From Firm-13 sp037143795 (GTDB taxonomy: Bacteria; Bacillota; Clostridia; Saccharofermentanales; Saccharofermentanaceae), in NCBI GenBank assembly GCA_037143795.1, contig JBAWXZ010000006.1, positions 104,421 to 168,420 on the forward strand: 64,000 nt of DNA. The letters are read 5' to 3'. Shown piece by piece: positions 52,445-63,700 of the stretch. The notes below the pieces were generated by a model. It was not told where the DNA came from, did no database searches, and saw only the letters and a list, made by a program, of their open reading frames with translations. Position numbers and translations under genes: made by a program. Positions within the stretch are counted from its first letter, which is position 1; every line of letters starts with the position of its first letter.

Positions 52445-53344
52445 ATGGAAAATACCATCATTAAAAGAAAAAAACGTCGGGAAATAAGCCCGATAATATA
52501 TTTTATGACAGTACCTGCATTTCTATTATTCTTTGCTTTTCATACCGTACCGGCTATTCAAGGGATTTTCTATTCCTTTACGAACTGGAACGGATTGAAC
52601 CCGACCTATTCGTTTGTCGGATTCAAGAATTATCTCGACTTGCTAAAGGACGCACGGGTCCTGGATACTTATATCTTCACCTTCAAATTTGCAATTATCG
52701 CAACCATACTGGTTAATATTTTGAGCCTTACTCTGGCTTTGGGGCTTAATGCAAAAATTAAATTCAGAAATTTTTTCCGTGCTGTGTATTTTTTGCCAAA
52801 TGTACTGAGTATTCTGATTGTTGGCTTTATCTTTCACTATATCTTTGCAAATGTTGTTCCTGATATAGGAAAATCCCTGAGTATCGCCGTGTTGTCCAAG
52901 AGCATCCTCGGTAATAAGGATTTAGCATGGGTAGGCCTTGTTATTGTAGCTTTCTGGCAGGCATCAGCGATGAACACTATTCTCTATATTTCCGGACTGC
53001 AGACGGTACCGGGTGAATTATATGAAGCTGCAAGTATTGATGGTGCAAACAAGTGGCAGAGTTTCCGCCATATAACTTTTCCGGTTATTGCGCCGTTTTT
53101 TACTATAAATATGGTTCTGGCGATGAAAGGCTTTCTGATGGTGTTTGACCACATCATGTCGCTGACCGGCGGTGGCCCGGGTCGGGCAACAGAATCCATT
53201 TCCATCATGATATATTCTTCGGGTTTAGCCGGCGGGGAGTTTGCATATCAGGCAGCCAACTCGGTTATCTATCTGATCTTTATTGTCACTGTATCTGTTG
53301 TACAGATAAGAATTCTACAAAAGAGGGAGATGACTTTCGAATGA
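52445..53344 (+). CDS. sugar ABC transporter permease (MalF/UgpA type)
   Basis: Permease of 299 residues with six membrane segments. The N-terminal MTVPAFLLFFAFHTVPAIQG and FYSFTNWNG are typical of the UgpA/MsmF subgroup. The EAA loop for the ATPase is YEAASIDGANKWQSFRHITF (about residues 194-213). The ATG at 52445 follows GGGAGGA. Starts the permease pair; the next gene overlaps by four bases. No ATPase of this system is encoded in the window; it probably uses a shared MsmK-type ATPase from elsewhere. Confidence 0.95.
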   Translation: MENTIIKRKKRREISPIIYFMTVPAFLLFFAFHTVPAIQGIFYSFTNWNGLNPTYSFVGFKNYLDLLKDARVLDTYIFTFKFAIIATILVNILSLTLALGLNAKIKFRNFFRAVYFLPNVLSILIVGFIFHYIFANVVPDIGKSLSIAVLSKSILGNKDLAWVGLVIVAFWQASAMNTILYISGLQTVPGELYEAASIDGANKWQSFRHITFPVIAPFFTINMVLAMKGFLMVFDHIMSLTGGGPGRATESISIMIYSSGLAGGEFAYQAANSVIYLIFIVTVSVVQIRILQKREMTFE

Positions 53345-54165
53345 AAAAGAAATCAAATTGGCCGTTGACGATACTTCTTGGCCTTGGATCAGTCATGATT
53401 CTGCTTCCGCTTTATATGACCATTTCCATAGCGCTTAAGAATCCGAAAGAACTCGTAGCCTCGTTGTTCTCCCTGCCTGTCGGCCTTCACTTTGAGAATT
53501 TTACGAATGCGATTAAGGCGACAAACTTTTTCAATGCTTTCAAGAACAGTGCGGTTATTACAGTAATAACAGTTGTCTGTACGATTTTAACCAATTCCAT
53601 GGTCTCCTATGCGGTTGCCCGCAACATGAAAAAGAAGAAATTCTTTAAATTCCTGTACTTCTATTTTATCAGTGCCCTGTTTATTCCATTTCCTATTATC
53701 ATGCTGCCGATTGTTAAGCTTTCTTCGCAATTTCACTTTAATAACCCGGGCGGCCTGATCTTCCTATACATCGTTTACGGAATCTCATTCAATATGTTCA
53801 TCTACATCGGATATATCAAGTCGATACCGCTTGCCTTGGATGAGGCGGCGATAATGGACGGGTGCAACGCCTGGACAGCGTTTTGGAAAGTGATTTTTCC
53901 GCTGATGGCGCCGATAAATGCCACAATTGCAATACTGACCTGTTTATGGGCATGGAACGATTTCCTCCTGCCGCTGATCCTCCTCGGGAAGCCTTCGAAT
54001 ATGACGCTGCCCCTGGTACAGTATGTTTTCCAGTCACAGTTCGGGGTCGACTATAATTTAGCATTCGCTTCCTATCTGATGGCATTGCTGCCGATGATTG
54101 TGGTCTATATTGTAGCGCAGAAATGGATTTTGTCCGGCGTAACAAATGGATCAATAAAAGGATAA
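53341..54165 (+). CDS. sugar ABC transporter permease (MalG/UgpE type)
   Basis: Permease of 274 residues with six membrane segments, the usual partner of the previous gene. The EAA loop is DEAAIMDGCNAWTAFWKVIF at about residues 166-185. The C-terminal AQKWILSGVTNGSIKG is a family hallmark. The ATGA overlap with the preceding gene indicates translational coupling. The alpha-galactosidase gene starts 23 bases later. Confidence 0.95.
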   Translation: MKKKSNWPLTILLGLGSVMILLPLYMTISIALKNPKELVASLFSLPVGLHFENFTNAIKATNFFNAFKNSAVITVITVVCTILTNSMVSYAVARNMKKKKFFKFLYFYFISALFIPFPIIMLPIVKLSSQFHFNNPGGLIFLYIVYGISFNMFIYIGYIKSIPLALDEAAIMDGCNAWTAFWKVIFPLMAPINATIAILTCLWAWNDFLLPLILLGKPSNMTLPLVQYVFQSQFGVDYNLAFASYLMALLPMIVVYIVAQKWILSGVTNGSIKG

Positions 54166-54188
54166 TATGAAGCAGAGGAAAGGTTTTT

Positions 54189-56402
54189 ATGAACCACATA
54201 ACAAATATCCTCTACGATGAGGATCAGAAAATATTTCATCTGCGGGGGAAAGACTTCAGCTATATCATGCAGATCTGCAAAGAAGGATATCTGGGACATC
54301 TGTATTGGGGAAAAAGGCTGCGCAGTTATCACGGATCGATGAATTTCCGCTATGCGGATCGGCCATTTTCTCCTAACCCTTACCCCGGGGACAGGACATT
54401 TTCCCTGGATACGTTTCCACAGGAAATGCCTGCTTTCGGGAATACTGATTTCCGTGTTCCTGCGATTCAGCTTGAGTGGCCGGATGGTTCACGGATTACC
54501 GATTTCAGATATGAGAGTCATCGGATTTTCGAAGGAAAACCGGAGCTCGTGGGTCTGCCGGCTACCTATGTGGAAAGTGATGACGAAGCCGCAACACTGG
54601 AAATTACATTAAAGGATTCCTTTTATCCGGTTTCGATTGTGCTTTCCTATACCGTATTCCGCGATGAGAATGTTCTTACACGATCCGTAAAAATCTCCAA
54701 TCAGATGAAGGAAGAGATTAAGATACTTAAAATTGCAAGTATGAACGTTGATTTTCGTGAGAATGAATGGAAGCTTCTGCACCTGTCCGGTGCCTGGGGC
54801 AGCGAAAGGCAGATGATCGAAAGGACTGTTGAACAGGGGATCTGTCAGATTGAAAGCAGGCGGGGTGCCAGCAGCCACCAGCATAATCCGTTTTTGGCTC
54901 TGATGCGCAAAGATGCCGGTGAAACTTCCGGGGAAGTCTATGGCTGCAACTTAGTATATTCCGGTAATTTTCTTGCACAGATTGAAGTTGACGGATTTCA
55001 TAACACGCGTATCAACATGGGTATTAATCCATTTGATTTTTCCTGGAGACTAATGCCGGACGCGATATTTCAAACACCGGAAGTCGTGATGGTTTATTCT
55101 TCACAAGGTTTGGGGGAGATGTCCCGAACCTTCCACAGGTTATACCGGCGAAGATTATGCCGGGGAATTTTCCGGGATCAGGAGAGACCCATTCTTATTA
55201 ATAACTGGGAAGCTACGTATTTTGATTTCGACCAGGAAAAAATTGTCGGGATTGCCGGACAGGCTAGTGCATTGGGTATTGAGCTGCTCGTTTTGGATGA
55301 TGGCTGGTTTGGGAAAAGAAATATTGATACCGACTCTTTGGGGGATTGGTCAGTCAATTATAATAAACTTCCCGGCGGCCTGGATGGACTGGCCGGTTTA
55401 GTCAAACAAACGGGCATGAAGTTCGGATTATGGGTTGAACCGGAGATGGTTTCTCCGGACAGTGACTTATACCGTGCACATCCTGACTGGTGCCTGCATG
55501 TTCCAAACCGTAATCGATCAGAGTCAAGAAACCAGCTGGTGCTGGATTTTTCAAGAAAAGACGTACGTAACTATATTCTGAATAAGATGATCAATATTCT
55601 TGAATCTGCTCCGATTCAATATATCAAATGGGACATGAACCGCAATATGACAGAAGTGGGTTCCGTGTCGCTTCCCGGAAAAAACCAGCAGGAAGTATCA
55701 CATAGATATATACTCGGCCTCTATGAGGTATTAGAGGCGCTTGTCAGCCGCTTTCCTAATGTGCTGTTCGAGAGCTGCTCCGGAGGGGGCGGACGTTTTG
55801 ACCCCGGTATGCTCTTTTACATGCCGCAAACATGGACCAGTGATGATACGGATGCCATGGAGCGCTTGAAAATCCAGTATGGTACAAGCATTTTATATCC
55901 TGCTATCTCAATGGGTTCTCATGTATCCGCTGTTCCAAACCACCAGGTTCATCGTATTACGGATCTGAAAATGCGGGGGGATGTTGCTATGTCAGGCAAC
56001 TTTGGTTACGAGCTTGATTTAACGAAACTATCTCTGGAGGAGTCCGTTCAGATCAGGGACCAGATTTGTTTGTATAAGAAAATCCGCGGGTTGATTCAGT
56101 TTGGAGAACAGTATCGTCTGCTGAATCCATTTAAAGATGACAGAACTGCATGGATGTTTGTGTCAGCGGATCAAAGCCAGGCATATGTAAGTTATTTTAA
56201 ACATATGGGATATGCGCAGGAAGAGTTCCGTACACTGCGGCTGCAGGGTCTTGAACCATCGTTTCTATATGCAACTGATGAAGGGGATGTTTTTGGGGGC
56301 TCTGAACTGATGTATGCCGGGATTCCTTTGCCGCAGCTCGACGGGGATTATAAAAGCTATACTGTCAGTCTTAGGAAAATTGAAGATACTGTGCCGGAAT
56401 GA
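54189..56402 (+). CDS. alpha-galactosidase (GH36)
   Basis: GH36 enzyme of 737 residues that releases galactose from melibiose, raffinose and stachyose. It lacks a signal peptide, so it works in the cytoplasm after import. Visible are NNWEATYFDF, LLVLDDGWFGKRNIDTDSLG, GLWVEPEMVSPDSDLY, the nucleophile in YIKWDMNRNMTE (Asp at about residue 481) and the acid/base Asp in TSDDTDAMERLKIQYG (about 549). ESCSGGGGRFDPGMLFYMPQ is also diagnostic. Length equals the family's usual 720-750. The ATG at 54189 follows AGAGGAAAGG. Confidence 0.97.
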   Translation: MNHITNILYDEDQKIFHLRGKDFSYIMQICKEGYLGHLYWGKRLRSYHGSMNFRYADRPFSPNPYPGDRTFSLDTFPQEMPAFGNTDFRVPAIQLEWPDGSRITDFRYESHRIFEGKPELVGLPATYVESDDEAATLEITLKDSFYPVSIVLSYTVFRDENVLTRSVKISNQMKEEIKILKIASMNVDFRENEWKLLHLSGAWGSERQMIERTVEQGICQIESRRGASSHQHNPFLALMRKDAGETSGEVYGCNLVYSGNFLAQIEVDGFHNTRINMGINPFDFSWRLMPDAIFQTPEVVMVYSSQGLGEMSRTFHRLYRRRLCRGIFRDQERPILINNWEATYFDFDQEKIVGIAGQASALGIELLVLDDGWFGKRNIDTDSLGDWSVNYNKLPGGLDGLAGLVKQTGMKFGLWVEPEMVSPDSDLYRAHPDWCLHVPNRNRSESRNQLVLDFSRKDVRNYILNKMINILESAPIQYIKWDMNRNMTEVGSVSLPGKNQQEVSHRYILGLYEVLEALVSRFPNVLFESCSGGGGRFDPGMLFYMPQTWTSDDTDAMERLKIQYGTSILYPAISMGSHVSAVPNHQVHRITDLKMRGDVAMSGNFGYELDLTKLSLEESVQIRDQICLYKKIRGLIQFGEQYRLLNPFKDDRTAWMFVSADQSQAYVSYFKHMGYAQEEFRTLRLQGLEPSFLYATDEGDVFGGSELMYAGIPLPQLDGDYKSYTVSLRKIEDTVPE

Positions 56403-56417
56403 GGTTGAAGGGGATTT

Positions 56418-57395
56418 ATGTACACACTGAAAGATGTTGCCGAGAAAGCTGGCGTTACTGTCACAACTGTATCCAGAATTCTAAATAACCGGGGCTATAT
56501 CGGCGATGCAACGCGAAAAAAAGTGTATCGGGTTATGAAGGAGCTGGATTATCATCCCAATCAATTGGCGCGGTCCCTTTCGCTGAAAAAGACTCGCGTT
56601 ATCGGGATTATTGTTCCATCACTCCTGCATCCTTACTTCTGCGAAACTGTGAATTACCTTGAATTCTATGCTTCCCGCGAAGGCTACAAAGTGATGCTCT
56701 GCAACTCGAATCACCAGGAGGAAAAAGAGCACGAGTATATCAATATGCTGAAATCAAACAAGGTATCCGGTATTGTCCTTTCCAGCCGGACAGAAAATAT
56801 CGAGAAAATTCTGCCGGACGATTTGCCCGTGATTACATTTGAGCGGGTCATTTCAAATCGGATTTCCTCGGTTTCCTGTGACAACTTTTTGGGCGGAGAG
56901 ACAGCAACCCGGTATCTTCTTGAAATCGGATGTAAAAATCTTCTTCATATCAGCGGGACCCATAATATTTTGATGCCGGCGGATGCCAGGCGGGATGCTT
57001 TTGTGAAGGTATGCGAGGAAAGTCAAATTCCATATAAAATATATAATACGGTAGAAGCCCAGTTTGACTCTCTGGATTATGAGGAGTATCTTGAACAGAT
57101 AATTCAGGAAAATCCAGGAATTGACGGGATATTTGCCAGCAGTGATGTCATTGCTGCAGCTGTCATCAGTGTCTGCAGTAAAAACAATATACGGATTCCT
57201 GCAGATATCAAATTGGTTGGCTTTGATGATACCAAACTGGCATCCCTGACTACCCCAAAGATAACAACGATTCGTCAGCCGATTGAACAAATGTGCAAAT
57301 GTGCGATAGATGTTCTAATAAGACAGGTTGAAGAAGGGTATCTGCCTACTAAAACTGTGATGTCAGTAGCTTTGATCAAACGGGAAAGTGCATGA
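56418..57395 (+). CDS. LacI-family transcriptional regulator, second of the operon
   Basis: LacI/GalR regulator of 325 residues: HTH YTLKDVAEKAGVTVTTVSRI (residues 2-21), hinge up to about residue 55 (PNQLARSLSLKKTRVIGIIV), then the sensor domain with LHPYFCETVNYLEFYASREG, GIFASSDVIAAAVISVC and DIKLVGFDDTKLASLTTP. It starts 15 bases after the alpha-galactosidase, with GAGG-type sequence ahead. Having LacI regulators at both ends of one sugar operon suggests separate control of different signals or genes. Terminator follows at 57522. Confidence 0.93.
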   Translation: MYTLKDVAEKAGVTVTTVSRILNNRGYIGDATRKKVYRVMKELDYHPNQLARSLSLKKTRVIGIIVPSLLHPYFCETVNYLEFYASREGYKVMLCNSNHQEEKEHEYINMLKSNKVSGIVLSSRTENIEKILPDDLPVITFERVISNRISSVSCDNFLGGETATRYLLEIGCKNLLHISGTHNILMPADARRDAFVKVCEESQIPYKIYNTVEAQFDSLDYEEYLEQIIQENPGIDGIFASSDVIAAAVISVCSKNNIRIPADIKLVGFDDTKLASLTTPKITTIRQPIEQMCKCAIDVLIRQVEEGYLPTKTVMSVALIKRESA

Positions 57396-57521
57396 ATTCA
57401 TAGTAATAAATTCAATGTCAGGATAAAAAAAAGAGTAAAAAAATGGATTTGCCCATTCTTCACAACATATGAAAAACTCCGGGTAATAATCTGACTTTGG
57501 CAGAAAAATGACGGAAATAGC

Positions 57522-57554
57522 GCCGCAAACCATTGGCATCAAATGGTTTGCGGC
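57522..57554 (+). terminator. terminator of the alpha-galactoside operon
   Basis: GCCGCAAACCATT (57522-57534) pairs perfectly with AATGGTTTGCGGC (57542-57554) around a seven-base loop, followed by ATTTCAATTT. Confidence 0.8.
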
Positions 57555-57661
57555 ATTTCAATTTAATCCGGGAGCTGTATAAGACAAAACGAAATGGCAT
57601 AGATGAAATATAATTATTACTTCAATTATGTTGATTGCTATGATTCTCATTATTTTTGACT

Positions 57662-57689
57662 TGACTAACAACATGAACAAGGTATTATT
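57662..57689 (+). promoter_or_regulatory. predicted promoter of the repeat protein
   Basis: TTGACT (57662-57667) and TATTAT (57684-57689) have a 16-base spacer. The start codon is 74 bases after the -10. Confidence 0.5.
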
Positions 57690-57763
57690 AAATTATCTTG
57701 AGACTTTGTGCGGACATGTACTGACATATTTTATTATGTTGGTTTATGAAGGGTGGCAGAGTT

Positions 57764-60700
57764 ATGTTTATTAAAAAAAACAGAAGATTACAATGCGTAT
57801 TTCTTTCGCTCGTTTTAGTACTTAATGGTCTTTCCCTGTCTGTTGTATTGGCTGAATCCAGTCCCGTCGGAGTTACTTATCAAAGCCATGTTCAAAATAT
57901 TGGTTGGCAGAACGCTGTTTCTGATGGCGCAACATCAGGTACGACCGGTCAAAGTTTGCGTTTGGAAGCTATTAAAATAAATCTTGTAAATGCTCCGGAA
58001 GGAGCTGGAATAAAATACCAGTCTCACATTCAAAATATTGGCTGGGGGAGCTTAGCTGCTGATGGTGCGATGTCGGGTACTACCGGTCATAATTTAAGAT
58101 TGGAAGCAATTAAAATATCATTGGTGAATATGCCGGGTTACTCCGTTCAGTATCGTGTTCATGTTCAAAGTATTGGCTGGATGAACTGGGTAAGTAATGG
58201 TGAAGTTGCAGGGACGACTGGCAGAAGTTTACAAATAGAAGCAATAGAAATTAAAGTATTCAATGAAACCCCCTACACAATCACTTTCAACAGTGACGGC
58301 GGAACAGCAGTTCCATCAATCACACAGGCTTACGGGACAGCTGTAACAGTTCCGGCCGATCCAACCAAAGAAGATTACACCTTTGCAGGATGGGACCCGG
58401 CAATTCCGGCAACCATGCCGGAAGGAGGAGCTGCGCTGACGGCCCGGTGGACGATCAATCACACAATCACGTCGAGTTTATTTGGAGTTAATTATCAGAG
58501 CCATGTTCAGAATATTGGCTGGCAAAATACTGTTGCAGATGGGGCAACGGCAGGTACTTCCGGCCAAAGCTTACGTATGGAGGCTATAAGAATCAATCTT
58601 GTAAATCCACCAGCAGGAGCCGGAATAGAATATCAGGCACATGTTCAGGATATTGGCTGGCAGAATGCTGTTGCTGATGGTTCAACAGCGGGAACGACCG
58701 GTCAAAGTCTGCGTATCGAAGCAATGAGGATTTCATTAGTAAATATGCCTGGTTTCTCTGTACAATATCGTGCTTATGTACAGGATATTGGCTGGATGAA
58801 CTGGGTCAGTGATGGTCAGGTTGCCGGAACGACTGGCCGCAATTTGCGGATGGAAGCATGTGCAATCAGAGTAATTAATGTATCTCAAAACACAATTACT
58901 TTCAACAGTGACGGCGGATCAGCTGTTCCATCAATCACACAGGCTTACGGAACAAATGTAACTGCCCCGGCAGATCCGACCAAAGAAGGTTACACCTTTG
59001 CAGGCTGGAGTCCGGCAATTCCGGCAACCATGCCTGCCGGAGGAGCGTCTCTGACGGCCCAGTGGACTGCCAACAACTATTCGGTGACCTATAATGCCAA
59101 CGGCGGAACAGGTACGCAGACCGACAGCACCGTCTACCATATCGGCAACACTGTAACCGTCAAAAATCAGGGGACAATAGCCTATACCGGCTACACCTTT
59201 AACGGCTGGAACACAGCGGACAATGGCTCAGGGACGGCTTATGCACCGTCAGCAACCTTTACGATGGGCAGCGCCAGTGTAACGCTCTATGCCCAGTGGA
59301 CTGCCAACAACTATTCGGTGACCTATAATGCCAACGGCGGAACCGGAACGCAGACCGACAGCACCGTCTACCATATCGGCAATACCGTAACCGTCAAGAA
59401 CCAGGGGACAATGGCCTATACCGGCTACACCTTTGCCGGCTGGAACACAGCGGCCAACGGATCCGGAACATCTTATGCACCGGCTGCAACCTTTACAATG
59501 GGGAGCGCCAGTGTAGCGCTCTATGCCCAGTGGACTGCCAACAACTACGCAGTAACCTATGACGCCAATGGCGGAACAGGTACGCAGACCGACAGCACCG
59601 TTTACCATATCGGCAATACCGTAACCGTCAGGGACCAGGGGACAATGGCCTATACCGGCTACACCTTTGCCGGCTGGAACACAGCGGCCAACGGCTCAGG
59701 GACGGCTTATGCACCGGCTGCAACGTTTACAATGGGGAGCGCCAGTGTAACTCTCTATGCCCAGTGGACTGCCAACAACTACTCGGTGACCTATAATGCC
59801 AATGGCGGAACCGGAACGCAGACCGACAGCACTGTCTACCATATCGGCAATACCGTTACCGTCAGGGACCAGGGGACAATGGCCTATACCGGCTACACCT
59901 TTACCGGCTGGAATACAGTGGCCAATGGCTCAGGGACGGCTTATACACCGTCAGCAACCTTTACTATGGGCAGCGCCAGTGTGACACTCTATGCGCAGTG
60001 GACTGCCAACAACTACTCGGTGACCTATAACGCCAACGGCGGAACAGGTACGCAGACCGACAGCACCGTCTACCATATCGGCAACACCGTAACCGTTAAG
60101 AACCAGGGGACAATGGCCTATACCGGCTGCACCTTTGCCGGCTGGAACACTTTGGCCAACGGATCCGGCACATCCTATGCGGTGGGCGCAACATTTACAA
60201 TGGGCAGTACAAATGTGACTCTCTATGCCCAGTGGATTAACAACTACTCGGTGACATATAACGCCAATGGCGGAACAGGTACGCAGACCGACAGCGCCGT
60301 TTACCATGTCGGCGATACCGTTACGGTCAAGAACCAGGGGACAATGGCCTATACCGGCTACACTTTTGCCGGCTGGAACACTTTGGCCAACGGATCCGGC
60401 ACATCCTATGCAGCAGGTGCAACCTTTACAATGGGCAGTACAGGCGTGACGCTCTATGCACAGTGGACTGCCAACAACTACTCAGTGACCTATAACGCCA
60501 ACGGCGGAACAGGTACGCAGACCGACAGCACTGTATACCATATCGGCAATACCGTAACCGTCAAGAACCAGGGAACAATGGCCTATACCGGCTACTCTCT
60601 TGCCGGCTGGAACACTTTGGCCAACGGATCCGGCACATCCTATGCGGTGGGCGCAACGTTTACAATGGGGAGCGCCAATGTGACGCTCTATGCCCAGTGG

Positions 60701-63700
60701 ACTGCCAACAACTACGCAGTAACCTATGACGCCAACGGCGGAACAGGCACGCAGACCGACAGCGCCGTTTACCATATCGGCGATACCGTTACCGTCAAGA
60801 ATCAGGGGACAATGGCCTATACCGGCTACACCTTTGCCGTCTGGAACACAGCGGCCAACGGATCCGGCACATCCTATTCACCGGCTGCAACCTTCACAAT
60901 GGGCGGTACAGGCGTGACGCTCTATGCCCAGTGGACTGCCAACAACTACTCGGTGACCTATAATGCCAATGGCGGAACCGGAACGCAGACCGACAGTACC
61001 GTCTACCATATCGGCAATACCGTAACCGTCAAGAATCAGGGGACAATGGCCTATACCGGCTACTCTCTTGCCGGCTGGAACACAGCGGCCAACGGATCCG
61101 GCACATCCTATGCAGTGGGTGCAACGTTTACAATGGGGAGCGCCAATGTAACGCTCTATGCCCAGTGGACTGCCAACAACTACTCGGTGACCTATAACGC
61201 CAATAGCGGAACAGGAACGCAGACCGACAGCACTGTCTACCATATCGGCGATACCGTTACTGTCAAAAACCAGGGGACAATGGCCTATACCGGCTACACC
61301 TTTGCCGGATGGAACACAGCGGCCAACGGATCCGGAACATCCTATGCACCGTCTGCAACCTTCACGATGGGCAGCACAGGCGTGACGCTCTATGCCCAGT
61401 GGACTGCCAACGATTACGCGGTGACCTATGACGCCAATGGAGCAACAGGAACGCAGACCGACAGCACCGTCTACCATATCGGCAATACTGTTACCGTTAA
61501 GAACCAGGGGACAATGACCTTTACCGGCTGCACCTTTACCGGCTGGAACACAGCGGCCAACGGATCCGGAACATCCTATGCAGTGGGTGCAACCTTTGCG
61601 ATGGGCAGCGCCAATGTGACGCTCTATGCCCAGTGGACTGCCAACAACTACTCGGTGATCTATAATGCCAATGGCGGAACAGGAACACAGACCGACAGCA
61701 CCGTCTACCATATCGGCGATACCGTAACCGTCAAGAACCAGGGGACAATGGCCTATATCGGCTACACTTTTGCCGGCTGGAACACTGCGGCCAATGGCTC
61801 GGGGACGGCTTATGCACCGGCAGCAACCTTCACAATGGGGAGCGCCAGTGTGACGCTCTATGCCCAGTGGACTGCCAACAACTACTCGGTGACCTATAAT
61901 GCCAACGGCGGAACAGGTACGCAGACCGACAGCACCGTCTACCATATCGGCAATACCGTAACCGCCAGGGACCAGGGGACAATGGCTTATACCGGCTACT
62001 CCTTCGCCGGCTGGAACACAGCGGCTAACGGATCCGGAACATCCTATGCGCCGGCTGCAACCTTCACAATGGGCAGCGCCGATGTGACGCTCTATGCCCA
62101 GTGGACTGCCAACAACTACTCGGTGAGCTATAACGCAAACGGCGGAACCGGAACACAGATCGACAGCACCGTTTACCATATCGGCGATACCGTAACCGTC
62201 AAGAACCAGGGTACAATGGCCTATACCGGCTACACCTTTGCCGGCTGGAACACTTTGTCCAACGGAACCGGAACATCTTTTACAGCAGGAACAGCCTTTA
62301 CAATGGGCAGTGCCAATGTGGCTCTATATGCCCAGTGGACCGCCAACTACGCAGTGACCTATGACGCCAATGACGGAACAGGTACGCAGACCGACAGCAC
62401 CGTTTACCATATCGGCGATACCGTAACCGTCAAGAACCAGGGGACAATGGCCTATACCGGCTACACTTTTGCCGGCTGGAACACTTTGGCCAACGGATCC
62501 GGCACATCCTATGCAGCAGGTGCAACCTTTACAATGGGCAGTACAGGCGTGACGCTCTATGCCCAGTGGACTGCCAACAACTACTCGGTGACCTATAACG
62601 CCAACGGCGGAACAGGTACGCAGACCGACAGTACCATCTACCATATCGGTAATACCGTAACCGTCAGGGACCAGGGGACAATGGCCTATGCCGGCTACTC
62701 CTTTAACGGCTGGAACACAGCGGCCAATGGCTCAGGGACGGCTTATGCACCGGAAGCAACCTTCGCGATGGGCAGCGCCAATGTGACGCTCTATGCCCAG
62801 TGGGCCGCCAACTATGCAGTGACTTATAATGCCAACGGCGGAACCGGAACGCAGACCGACAGCACCGTCTACCATATCGGCAATACCGTTACTGTCAAAA
62901 ACCAGGGGACAATGGCCTATACCGGCTACACCTTTAACGGCTGGAACACAGCGGACAATGGCTCAGGGACGGCTTATGCGCCGGCTGCAACCTTCACAAT
63001 GGGGAGCGCCAATGTGACGCTCTATGCCCAGTGGACTGTCAACGACTACTCGGTAATATATGACGCCCATGGAGGAACAGGAGAGCAGACCGACAGCACC
63101 GTTTACCATATCGGCAATACCGTTACTGTCAAAAACCAGGGGACAATGGCCTATACCGGCTACACCTTTAACGGCTGGAACACAGCGGACAATGGCTCAG
63201 GGACGGCTTATGCGCCGGCTGCAACCTTCACAATGGGCAGTGCCAATGTGACGCTCTATGCCCAGTGGACTGCCAACAACTACTCGGTGACCTATAACGC
63301 CAACGGCGGAACAGGTACGCAGACCGACAGTACCATCTACCATATCGGTAATACCGTAACCGTCAGGGACCAGGGGACAATGGCCTATGCCGGCTACTCC
63401 TTTAACGGCTGGAACACAGCGGCCAATGGCTCAGGGACGGCTTATGCACCGGAAGCAACCTTCGCGATGGGCAGCGCCAATGTGACGCTCTATGCCCAGT
63501 GGGCCGCCAACTATGCAGTGACTTATAATGCCAACGGCGGAACCGGAACGCAGACCGACAGCACCGTCTACCATATCGGCGATACCGTAACCGTCAAAAA
63601 CCAGGGGACAATGGCCTATACCGGCTACACCTTTGCCGGATGGAACACTGCGGCCAATGGATCAGGGACGGCTTATGCACCGGCAGCAACGTTTACAATG

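Larger units (their letters stand above)
57396..57763. other. gap before the giant repeat protein
   Basis: 368 bases without a supported gene. It holds the operon terminator (57522-57554) and a promoter (57662-57689); the rest is AT-rich with no feature recognised. Confidence 0.55.

Noticed and set aside
60878..62179. 433-residue open frame on the minus strand, and similar shorter ones at 59249-59608, 59951-60307, 60482-60775 and 62324-62644
   Set aside because: They are mirror readings of the plus-strand repeat array; they share its period, start at the same repeat position and have no ribosome binding site of their own.
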